Positions 28,765 to 36,259 of a DNA stretch of 36,259 nucleotides are shown piece after piece. The position numbers were made by a program, and so were the translations under genes. The first letter of the stretch is position 1. Each line of letters starts with the position of its first letter. This DNA is from Paenibacillus cisolokensis. GTDB taxonomy: Bacteria; Bacillota; Bacilli; Paenibacillales; Paenibacillaceae. The notes beneath the pieces were generated by a model. It was given only the letters and a program-made list of their open reading frames with translations. It was not told the origin of the DNA and made no database searches. Where the stretch lies: NCBI RefSeq assembly GCF_018403665.1, contig NZ_BOVJ01000143.1, positions 1 through 36,259 on the forward strand, written 5' to 3'.

Positions 28765-30672
28765 TTATGAATCGGACCGTCTGCGCAGGCGGGCGATGAA
28801 GAAGCCGTCGCTGCCGAAATGATGAGGCAAAATTTGGGCCATTCCCGGAAACGGGCCGCCGCCGATCGCGCCCGCCCGCCGCAGCGCGGCGAGCGTCCGC
28901 TCCGGCCATGCCGGATCGGCCGCGAATTCGGGATGGCGCTCGAGAAACCGCGCGATCTGGTTCTCGTTCTCTTCCGGCTCGATCGTGCATGTGCTGTAGA
29001 CGAGCGTGCCGCCCGGACGGACGAGAGCGGCCGCCGTTTCGAGCAGCCGCCGCTGCAAGTCGGCAATGGCGGCTATATCTTCCGGCGACTTCGTCCATTT
29101 GATGTCCGGCTTGCGGCGGATGACGCCGAATCCGGTGCACGGCGCGTCCAGCAGCACGACGTCGAACGAGGCCGGATCGAAGCGCCGGTCCAGCTCCGCC
29201 GCGTCGCCGGTGATCGCCCGGACCGAGGCGAGGCCGAGCCGGCCGGCCTGGTCCTCGATCAGCTTGCGCTTATGCGGGTGCAGGTCGTTCGCCCACACTT
29301 CGCCGCGATCCTCCATCAGCTCGGCGAGGTGGGTCGTTTTGCCGCCCGGAGCGGCGCAGCAATCGAGCGCGCGCATGCCGGGCCGGGGCGCCGCGACTTC
29401 GGCGACGAGCATGGAGCTCTCGTCCTGCACCGTCCACAGCCCCGCCCGGTAGCCGTCGCTGTCGGCAAGATTGCCGCCCCGCCGGACGACGATGCCGGCC
29501 GCGGCCGCATCGGACGGACGGGCGTCGAAGCCGGCCGCCGTCAGGCGGGCGAGCGCCTCCTCCGGCGACAGCCGCAGCCGGTTGACGCGCACGCTCGCAT
29601 GCGGCGGCTCGTTGCCCGCGGCGCAAATCGCCTCGGTCCCGGCTTCGCCGAAGACGGCGATCCAGCGGCGCACGAGCCACGCCGGGTACGAATGGCGCAG
29701 CGCGATTCGTTCCGCCGGATCGGCGAGACCGGCCGCCGCTGCAAGCACGATCGGCGCCTCCGGCAGGCCGCCTGCGTTGCCGGTTTGCCCGGCTGCGATG
29801 CCGGTTCGCTCGTCTGCGATGCCGGTTTGTCCGGCTGCGTCGTCGGCGCGCCCTGCTGCACCCCCGGTTTGCCCGCCTGTGCCGCCGGTTTGTCCGGCTG
29901 CGCTGCCGGTTCGCTCGTCTGCGATGCCGATTTGCTCTGCTGCGATGCCGGTTCGCTCGTCTGCGATGCCGGTTTGTCCGGCTGCGTCGTCGGCGTGCCC
30001 TGCTGTGCCGCCGGTTTGCCCGGCTGCGATGCCGGTTTGCTCTGCCGCGCCGCCTTCACCGGAAGCCGTCTGTGCGATGCTTCGCTGCAAGCTCCGCAGT
30101 ACGCCGTTAACCATCCCCGCGATGCCGGCGTGCCCGCGCTTCTTGGCGATCGCAACCGCCTCGTTCACGGCCGCGTGAGGCGGCACGCGGTCGAGGAACA
30201 CAAGCTGGTAAGCGCTCATCCGCAGCAGCTCCAGCACCCACGGCTGAAGCCGCTCCAGCCCTTTGGCGACGAAGCGGGCAAGCAGCGCATCCAGCGTATG
30301 ACGGCGCTGAATCGTGCCGTACACCAGCTCCGTCGCCAGCGCCGCGTCGACCCGGGACAGCCCTGACGAGCGAAGCGCCCGGTTCAGCTCGAGATTGCTG
30401 TAGGCGCCGGCCTCGGCTACGCGGAGCAGCGCATCGAGCGCCACGGTCCGGGCCGACCGGCCCCGTTCCGGATGCGGCCGGCCGTCCGCCTTGCGCGCCG
30501 CGCGCTGCCGGCGATCGTCCGTTCCCGCTTCCGCCGCGCTTCCGCCGGATCGGCCGCTCACATGTCCGCCCGGCCGATCCGGCGAAACGGATGGCCTGGT
30601 TCGACGCTCCGCCGGCCGCGGCTGTCCGCTCCGTCCATGTTTGCCGTCGCGGCCGCCGCCGGGCGCGGTCAT
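28765..30672 (-). CDS. rsmB: 16S rRNA (cytosine-C5)-methyltransferase RsmB with long repeat insert
   Basis: The enzyme methylates C967 of 16S rRNA. A NusB-like domain lies about residues 75-200 and the SAM-binding methyltransferase domain in the C-terminal half: CAAPGGKTTHL, LLDAPCTGFGV (PC motif) and YSTCTIEPEEN (catalytic TC). At 635 aa it is far longer than the usual 440-450. The excess is a basic Arg/Gly-rich N-terminal extension and a tandem-repeat linker at residues 209-299. I start at the ATG at 30672, which overlaps the fmt stop and has GGAGG six bases upstream. Confidence 0.93.
   Translation of the reverse strand: MTAPGGGRDGKHGRSGQPRPAERRTRPSVSPDRPGGHVSGRSGGSAAEAGTDDRRQRAARKADGRPHPERGRSARTVALDALLRVAEAGAYSNLELNRALRSSGLSRVDAALATELVYGTIQRRHTLDALLARFVAKGLERLQPWVLELLRMSAYQLVFLDRVPPHAAVNEAVAIAKKRGHAGIAGMVNGVLRSLQRSIAQTASGEGGAAEQTGIAAGQTGGTAGHADDAAGQTGIADERTGIAAEQIGIADERTGSAAGQTGGTGGQTGGAAGRADDAAGQTGIADERTGIAAGQTGNAGGLPEAPIVLAAAAGLADPAERIALRHSYPAWLVRRWIAVFGEAGTEAICAAGNEPPHASVRVNRLRLSPEEALARLTAAGFDARPSDAAAAGIVVRRGGNLADSDGYRAGLWTVQDESSMLVAEVAAPRPGMRALDCCAAPGGKTTHLAELMEDRGEVWANDLHPHKRKLIEDQAGRLGLASVRAITGDAAELDRRFDPASFDVVLLDAPCTGFGVIRRKPDIKWTKSPEDIAAIADLQRRLLETAAALVRPGGTLVYSTCTIEPEENENQIARFLERHPEFAADPAWPERTLAALRRAGAIGGGPFPGMAQILPHHFGSDGFFIARLRRRSDS
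29776..30048. repeat. 13 x 21-bp coding minisatellite in rsmB
   Basis: Thirteen consecutive heptapeptide units (consensus AAGQTGI, variants ADERTGI, AAGRADD) are encoded by 21-bp units in phase with the gene. A four-unit block is itself duplicated (units 2-5 and 9-12). They sit in the linker between the NusB-like and methyltransferase domains. Confidence 0.9.
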
Positions 30673-31616
30673 AATTCGCCTCCGCCAAACACCGTGCCGA
30701 CCGCGAGTCTGGCGCCCTTGAGCCATTCGGCCGCCGGCATCGCACGCTTGCCGGCCGGCTGGATTTGCGTCAACAGCAATACGCCGTTTCCGGTCTGCAC
30801 GGCAATCCCCTCGCCTGTGACGCGTACCACCTCTCCCGGCGCCGCGGCCGTATCGGCTGAATCATCGGACACCGCGCACGCCCAAACCTTGAACGGCTCG
30901 CCGTTCCACAGGGTGAACGCGCCGGCGAACGGGGACAGCCCTCTCACCTGATTGTAAATTTCCCTGGCGCTCCGGCTCCAGTCAATCCGCTCGTCGTCTC
31001 GCGTCAAGTTCGGCGCATACGTCGCCTCGGCGTCGTTCTGGGGAACGGCAACGGCCGTTCCGTCGGCGATCGACGGCAGCGTGCGGCCGAGCAGCTCGGC
31101 GCCGGCGACGCTCAGCTTGGCGAACAGCGTGCCCGACGTGTCGTCATCCGCGATCGGCACTTCGACCCGGCTGATCATATCGCCCGTATCGAGTCCTTCG
31201 GCCATATACATAATCGTAACGCCGGTCACCCGCTCCCCGTTCATAATCGCCCGCTGGATCGGCGCGCCGCCCCGGTACTTCGGCAGCAGCGAGCCGTGCA
31301 CGTTAATGCAGCCGAGGCGCGGCAGCTCCAGCACCGCAACAGGCAATATTTGCCCGTACGCGGCCGTCACGATCAGATCGGGCTTGTACGCAGCTATCGC
31401 TTCCACCGCTTCCGGACGGCGAATCCGCTCCGGCTGAAGGACGGGCAGACCGTGCTTCAGCGCGACCTCCTTCACCGGCGGCGGCGTTAGCGTGCGCTTG
31501 CGCCCTTTCGGCCGGTCGGGCTGCGTGACGACAGCCGCGACGTCGTACCCTTCGCGAATAAGCAGCTCCAGCGACGGGACGGCGAATTCCGGCGTACCCA
31601 TAAACACGATGCGCAT
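30669..31616 (-). CDS. fmt: methionyl-tRNA formyltransferase
   Basis: Fmt formylates initiator Met-tRNA using 10-formyl-THF. The 315-aa protein has MGTPEFAVPSL, the catalytic Asn-His in INVHGSLLP, RGGAPIQRAI and the Asp in LDTGDMIS, then the C-terminal tRNA-binding domain. It lies three bases after def, which removes the same formyl group, and overlaps rsmB by ATGA. The def-fmt-rsmB order is conserved in Firmicutes. Confidence 0.96.
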   Translation of the reverse strand: MRIVFMGTPEFAVPSLELLIREGYDVAAVVTQPDRPKGRKRTLTPPPVKEVALKHGLPVLQPERIRRPEAVEAIAAYKPDLIVTAAYGQILPVAVLELPRLGCINVHGSLLPKYRGGAPIQRAIMNGERVTGVTIMYMAEGLDTGDMISRVEVPIADDDTSGTLFAKLSVAGAELLGRTLPSIADGTAVAVPQNDAEATYAPNLTRDDERIDWSRSAREIYNQVRGLSPFAGAFTLWNGEPFKVWACAVSDDSADTAAAPGEVVRVTGEGIAVQTGNGVLLLTQIQPAGKRAMPAAEWLKGARLAVGTVFGGGEL

Positions 31617-31619
31617 CGG

Positions 31620-32105
31620 TTATTCGCCGCCTTTGTCCCGTTCGGAAATATCGTATACGCGCTCGGCGATATCGGTGAACAGTATGCCGTTCAGATGATC
31701 GACCTCATGCTGGAACGCCCGCGCCAAAAAGCCGGTCGCCTCCACGACGAACGGGTTGCCGTGCCGGTCCTGGCCTCTCACTTTCACCCGGTCCGCGCGC
31801 CGGACGTCGCCGTTCAGGTTCGGAATGCTGAGGCAGCCTTCCGGCCCGAGCTGTTCGCCGTCGGCTTCGATAATTTCCGGGTTGACCATTTCGATCAGTC
31901 CGGTTTCCTCGTCGCCGACATCGACGACGATGACGCGTTTCAAAATGCCGATTTGCGGAGCCGCCAGGCCGACGCCCTCGGCGTCGTACATCGTGTCGGC
32001 CATATCGTCGAGCAGCTTGTGCAGATTGGCGTTGAATTTCGTTACTTCTTTGGCAACTTCCCGCAACACGGGATCGGGAACTTTCACTATCATTCGAATG
32101 GCCAT
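31620..32105 (-). CDS. def: peptide deformylase
   Basis: This 161-aa metal enzyme removes the N-formyl group from new proteins. The three conserved motifs are present: [15 protein letters not shown] (metal-binding Cys) and QHEVDHLNG (two metal His and the catalytic Glu). GGATGGG precedes the ATG at 32105. It lies between priA and fmt. Confidence 0.96.
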   Translation of the reverse strand: MAIRMIVKVPDPVLREVAKEVTKFNANLHKLLDDMADTMYDAEGVGLAAPQIGILKRVIVVDVGDEETGLIEMVNPEIIEADGEQLGPEGCLSIPNLNGDVRRADRVKVRGQDRHGNPFVVEATGFLARAFQHEVDHLNGILFTDIAERVYDISERDKGGE

Positions 32106-32153
32106 CGTTTTCCCATCCTTTATTCAACCGTATCGTGACGGACGGATGCCGTC

Positions 32154-34640
32154 CTATAAAATGACTTGCGGGTCGACGTCGACGGCGAACTGCACCCTGC
32201 TTCGCGCCGGGCCGTCCGCAAACGACGCCAGCGCCTGCCGGACGAGAGCCGGCGCGTCGACGCTCCCCCGATATTTTATCATACATTGAAAACGGTAGCG
32301 ATCTTTCATCCTGGCGATCGGCGAGGCGACGGGGCCGAGCACGTCGAAAGCGGCCGGACCCGGCCTGTCGAGCGGACCGAGCACGCCCGCTCCGGCGGCA
32401 AGCCGGCGCAGCGCTTCCGCAAACCGCTCGCTCTCCGCCGCCAATAGCGGCAGCTCTTCATGCGACATCGTAATCAGAATGAGACGGCAGAACGGCGGAT
32501 AGCCCATCGCCCGCCGGTGGCGCAGCTCATGGCGCACGAACGAATCGTAGTCGTGGCGCGCCGCCGCTTCGATGGCGTAATGCTCCGGCGCGTACGTCTG
32601 CACGACGACCTCGCCGGGGAGGTGGTGCCGCCCGGCCCGGCCGGCCACTTGCGTCAACAGCTGGAACGTCCGCTCGCCGGCACGGAAATCCGGCAGGTTG
32701 AGCGACGTATCCGCGGCAATGACGCCCACAAGCGTCACGTACGGAAAGTCGAGCCCCTTCGCGACCATCTGGGTGCCGAGCAGCACGTCCGCTTGACGGT
32801 TGCCGAACTGCTTCAGCCATTTTTCGTGAGATCCTTTCTCCGTCGTCGTATCGACGTCCATCCGGATAACCCGGATGCCGGGAAACAGCTTCGCCAGCTC
32901 TTCTTCCACCCGCTGCGTCCCCGTGCCGAAAAAGCGGATATGCTCCCCATCGCATGACGGACATCTGTTCGGCGCTAGCTCCGCATGCCCGCAGTAATGG
33001 CACCGCAGCGCTCGCGTCTTCTGGTGATAGGTCAGCGATATGTCGCAATGGGGGCAGACGGCCGTATAACCGCATGTGCGGCACATGACGAACGTCGAGT
33101 AGCCGCGCCGGTTGAGCAGCAGCACCGCCTGCTCGCCCCGTTCGAGCCGCTCGGCCAGCGCGTCGTGCAGGCGGCGGCTGAACATCGAGCGGTTGCCGCT
33201 GCGCAGCTCTTCGCGCATGTCGACCACTTCGACCGGCGGCAGCGGCCGTCCTCCGACGCGGTCCGGCATCGGCAGCAGCGCCGTGCTCCGGCCTTCTCCC
33301 GCCGGCCGGTGAGCGGCGGCGTACGTCTCCAGCGAGGGGGTCGCCGATCCGAGCACGACCGCGGCGCCGTGCTGCCGGGCGCGGCGGATGGCTACGTCGC
33401 GGGTATGGTATTTCGGGCTCTCTTCCTGCTTGTACGACGCTTCATGCTCTTCGTCCATAATGATGAGGCCGATTCGCGGGAAAGGCGCGAAAATGGCCGA
33501 CCGGGCGCCGATCGCCACCCGAACCCGACCCTCGCGTATTTTGCGCCACTCATCGTACCGCTCCCCGTTCGACAAACGGCTGTGCAGCACGGCGACCGCA
33601 TCGCCGAACCGCCCTTTGAACCGCTCCACCATTTGCGGCGTCAACGAAATTTCGGGCACCAGCACGATCGCTTGCCGCCCTTGATTCAGACAATGCCGTA
33701 TCGCCTGCAAATAGACCTCGGTTTTGCCGCTGCCCGTTACACCGTGAAGAAGAAAAAATCCGGCTTCGCCGGATTCGATCGCCTTGGCGATTTGCTCGTA
33801 CACATGCTGCTGGCCTTCCGTGAGCGGAAGCGGCGAGGTCGTCGCGAACTCGCGTCCGGCATAAGGATCGCGTTCCTGCTCGGTCTCCTCGATGCGGACG
33901 ATTCCCCTGTCCGCGAGCGCCCGCACGCTGCCGGCGGATGCGCCGGCTTCGGCGAGCAGCGCCTGAAGCGGCACCGGACCGTCTTTCTCCAGCAGCAGCC
34001 GGAGCAGTTCCCGCTGCTTGCCGGCGCGCGCGGGCAGCTGCTCCAGCGCGTCGCGCGCCGCCTCGCGATTCTCGGGCGGGTAAACCGTCAGCACTTTGCG
34101 AATCGACAGGCGGTCGCGAATCGCCGAGCGCTCCGCCAGCACGCCTGCGCGCAGCGCTTCCTTCACCTCCGCCGCACATTCGGGAAAGCGCTGGCGAAGC
34201 GCATCGAGCTTCACCTCTCCGCGGCTTTGCAGCCAGCGCAGCAATTCGCCCGGAAGCAGCTCTTCGGCTTCGCGTCCGCGCTCCCGGGCCAGCGATACGT
34301 ACCGCTCGGCCCGGCCCTTCAGCGCGGCCGGAATCATCGCCTGCAGCGCGGCCGTCCACGTGCAGCAATATTTGACGCTCATCCACTCGGCGAGCGCGAC
34401 AAGATCGGCCGTCAGCGGCGGCACCGGATCGAGCAGCTCGGCGACCGGCTTGAGCCGGTCGAGATCCACATCGGCCTCGTCCGCAAGCGCCGTCACGAAG
34501 CCCTGCACGACCCGGCCGCCGAACGGCACGCCGACGCGGCTGCCGACCTCGATCCATCCCGCCATCGCTTCCGGCACCTCGTAGTCGAACGGCCGATCCG
34601 TTTGCCGGGACGGCACATCGACGATCACTTTGGCAATCAT
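32154..34640 (-). CDS. priA: primosomal protein N' (PriA helicase)
   Basis: PriA restarts replication at collapsed forks. The 828-aa protein has an N-terminal DNA-binding part (PFDYEVPE), helicase motifs GVTGSGKTEVYL (Walker A) and MDEEHEASYKQ (DEEH), a zinc-binding insert with paired Cys (CRTCGYTAVCPHC, CHYCGH, CPSC), and motif V GTQMVAKGLDFP. It is complete. Its start overlaps the coaBC stop by ATGA. Confidence 0.96.
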   Translation of the reverse strand: MIAKVIVDVPSRQTDRPFDYEVPEAMAGWIEVGSRVGVPFGGRVVQGFVTALADEADVDLDRLKPVAELLDPVPPLTADLVALAEWMSVKYCCTWTAALQAMIPAALKGRAERYVSLARERGREAEELLPGELLRWLQSRGEVKLDALRQRFPECAAEVKEALRAGVLAERSAIRDRLSIRKVLTVYPPENREAARDALEQLPARAGKQRELLRLLLEKDGPVPLQALLAEAGASAGSVRALADRGIVRIEETEQERDPYAGREFATTSPLPLTEGQQHVYEQIAKAIESGEAGFFLLHGVTGSGKTEVYLQAIRHCLNQGRQAIVLVPEISLTPQMVERFKGRFGDAVAVLHSRLSNGERYDEWRKIREGRVRVAIGARSAIFAPFPRIGLIIMDEEHEASYKQEESPKYHTRDVAIRRARQHGAAVVLGSATPSLETYAAAHRPAGEGRSTALLPMPDRVGGRPLPPVEVVDMREELRSGNRSMFSRRLHDALAERLERGEQAVLLLNRRGYSTFVMCRTCGYTAVCPHCDISLTYHQKTRALRCHYCGHAELAPNRCPSCDGEHIRFFGTGTQRVEEELAKLFPGIRVIRMDVDTTTEKGSHEKWLKQFGNRQADVLLGTQMVAKGLDFPYVTLVGVIAADTSLNLPDFRAGERTFQLLTQVAGRAGRHHLPGEVVVQTYAPEHYAIEAAARHDYDSFVRHELRHRRAMGYPPFCRLILITMSHEELPLLAAESERFAEALRRLAAGAGVLGPLDRPGPAAFDVLGPVASPIARMKDRYRFQCMIKYRGSVDAPALVRQALASFADGPARSRVQFAVDVDPQVIL

Positions 34641-35904
34641 CGGCGCTCCCCGTCCCTGTCCGCGTCTGCGGCTTTCCAGGCCGGCTGGACGTTCGCACCG
34701 CTGCCGCCGGCGCCGTCAAGCCGTTCGGCGACAAGCTGCATAATGCGCTCCGCCGCCTCGCGCTTGCTCATCAGCGGCAGATCGGCCACGAGTCCGCTAC
34801 GATCATAAATTTGCACGATATTCGTATCGACGTTGAAGCCCGCCCCTTCCGCCGCGACGTTGTTCGCCACGACAAGATCGCAATTTTCCGCTGCAGCTTG
34901 TCCATCGCATATTTCTCGATATCGCCCGTCTCCGCCGCGAAGCCGACGAGAAACTGGCGGGTTTTCCGCGCGCCGAGCTCCTGCAAAATGTCGGTCGTCT
35001 TCACCAGCTCAAGCGTCATCGTATCGCCGCTCTTCTTGATCTTTCGGTCCGATGCCGCGGCAGGCCGGTAGTCCGCCACCGCCGCCGCTTTCACGACGAT
35101 GTCCGCTTCGTCGAAACGGGCGACGACGGCGTCCAGCATTTCCGCGGCCGATCTGGCATGGACCAGCTCGACGCCCGCAGGCGGCATGCCTTCCGTACGT
35201 CCTGCGACGAGCACGACTTCGGCGCCCATGTTGCGGGCCGCTTCGGCAATGGCGAATCCCATTCGGCCGGAGGAGTCGTTCGTCAGGAAGCGGACCGGAT
35301 CGAGCCGCTCCACCGTACCGCCCGCGGTGACGAGCACCCGCCTGCCGGCCAGCAGCTCGCCTTGCCGGAACAGCCTTTCCGCAGCGGCCACGATATCCTC
35401 CGGCTCGGCCAGCCTCCCTTTGGCGACATAGCCGCAGGCGAGCTGTCCCGTACCGGGCTCGACGAAACGGACGCCGCGGGAAGCGAGCGTCTGAATGTTG
35501 GCGACGACTGCGGGATGCTCGTACATATGAACGTTCATCGCCGGCGCGACAATAATCGGCGACGTTGCCGCGAGCAGCGTCGTGCTCAACATATCGTCGG
35601 CAAGTCCGTTCGCCATCTTGCCGATGATGTTGGCCGTCGCGGGCGCGACGATGATCAGGTCGGCGTGGTCCGCCAGATCGATATGCGCGACGACCGACGG
35701 GTCTTTCTCGTCGAACGTGTCCAGATAGACGGGATGGCGCGATAGCGTCTGCAACGTCAGCGGTGTAATGAATTTGGTCGCGGACTGCGTCATGATGACG
35801 CGCACATTGGCGCCTGCCTGCACCAGCCGGCTGCACAGGATGGCGGCCTTATACGCCGCAATGCCTCCCGTCACCCCGAGCAGAATCGTTTTCCCCTTCA
35901 GCAT
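34637..35904 (-). CDS. coaBC: phosphopantothenoylcysteine decarboxylase/synthase CoaBC, one-base frame break
   Basis: CoaBC makes 4'-phosphopantetheine for coenzyme A in two steps. The N-terminal flavin CoaC domain shows GVTGGIAAYKA, PAMNVHMYEHP and the active Cys in GQLACGYVAKGR. The CoaB domain shows VTAGGTVERLDPVRF, NDSSGRMG and KAAAVADYRP. The raw frame breaks at the TTTT at 34884-34887. Adding one base restores QRKNCDLVVANNVA and a 422-aa protein of normal size. GGAGGGAAGG lies before the ATG at 35904. As this gene is normally essential, the break is most likely a sequence error. Confidence 0.93.
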
Positions 35905-36259
35905 GGCCTTCCCTCCGCCTTTCTTTCAAATCCTGTCTGCCTGTTCCGCACCGTACTGCCAGGCATCGCTTCTGCTGCGCATCGTGCTCAGCGCTTCCGT
36001 TGCGCATCTGCGCATCGCTCCTGCTGCACATCGTGCTCAGCGCATCTGGAGGGCGTTCTCTCCAGCGGCGGCCGCCAGGCGCCGAAGCTTGCAGTTTCTT
36101 TTGCTGAACAATGCTGCAAAAGTGCAGTATTTTCGGGCGCAAAAAAACCAAAACGCGAAAATTACTGCGATTATGCAGTATTTTGACCCGTTCAAGCCAG
36201 ACAAGCGAAAATTACCAAAAAATACTGTATTTTTGCAGGATTCCGCGCCATATTCGGAC
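35905..36259. other. intergenic region upstream of coaBC with short repeats
   Basis: No convincing gene; an open frame at 35849-36151 on the minus strand crosses the coaBC start and is made of repeats. A 32-nt direct repeat occurs at 35963-35994 and 36012-36043 with two mismatches. TGCAGTATTTT occurs at 36123-36133 and 36174-36184, and GCGAAAATTAC at 36155-36165 and 36205-36215. Confidence 0.6.

Noticed and set aside
35849..36151. 100-codon minus-strand frame before coaBC
   Set aside because: Made of repeats and overlaps the well-supported coaBC start; no domain.
1..36259. CRISPR arrays, tRNA or rRNA genes
   Set aside because: None seen; the only regular repeat is the 21-bp coding repeat in rsmB, which has no spacers.

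Overview
The window looks like a GC-rich endospore-forming Firmicute of the Paenibacillaceae (Paenibacillus/Cohnella type). The reasons are the Firmicute gene order coaBC-priA-def-fmt-rsmB-rlmN-prpC-prkC-rsgA-rpe-spoVM-rpmB / asp23-fakA-degV-recG, the sporulation genes spoVM and spoVIF, and a YesMN-type two-component system beside a sugar ABC transporter. This is inferred from protein families; no rRNA is present. Layout: (1) Positions 1 to about 6690 are AT-rich and unlike the rest. They hold the right end of an integrative element with four tightly coupled minus-strand genes: a 419-aa tyrosine recombinase, a second recombinase of about 838 aa with five tandem 56-residue helix-turn-helix modules at its N-terminus, a third recombinase with a C-terminal zinc-ribbon-like Cys cluster (broken), and a small HTH/coiled-coil protein. 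The set resembles Tn554 tnpABC or a recombinase trio. The element interrupts a uvrX/yqjW-type Y-family DNA polymerase gene, of which only the C-terminal part is visible, followed by its yolD partner. (2) 7.5-10.1 kb holds a DUF2515 protein, an SRAP protein and SpoVIF. (3) 10.2-15.3 kb is the minus-strand operon asp23-fakA-degV-recG. (4) 15.4-21.9 kb is a carbohydrate ABC transporter operon (binding protein, two permeases, YesM-like kinase, YesN-like regulator) with its own terminator, sitting between asp23 and rpmB, which are adjacent and divergent in Bacillus. (5) 22-36 kb holds rpmB on the plus strand, then spoVM, a small membrane protein, rpe, rsgA, prkC, prpC, rlmN, rsmB, fmt, def, priA and coaBC on the minus strand, most linked by overlaps of a few bases. 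The last 350 bp, upstream of coaBC, are non-coding and carry short repeats. How the genes work together: the right half is a translation-initiation/rRNA-modification/signalling operon (peptide deformylase, Met-tRNA formyltransferase, two rRNA methyltransferases, RsgA, and the PrpC/PrkC phosphatase-kinase pair). asp23-fakA-degV suggests envelope stress and fatty-acid phosphorylation. The ABC operon lacks an ATPase and would need a shared one. Caution on the sequence: at least eleven reading-frame breaks are each repaired by adding one base, and each can be placed in a short homopolymer. They affect the HTH-array recombinase, the third recombinase, the small element protein, fakA, the histidine kinase (twice), one permease, spoVM, prkC (twice) and coaBC. 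Because coaBC is normally essential and spoVM becomes exactly 26 codons when repaired, I read most of these as homopolymer undercalls in the assembly rather than true pseudogenes. Coordinates for those genes are given across the break.
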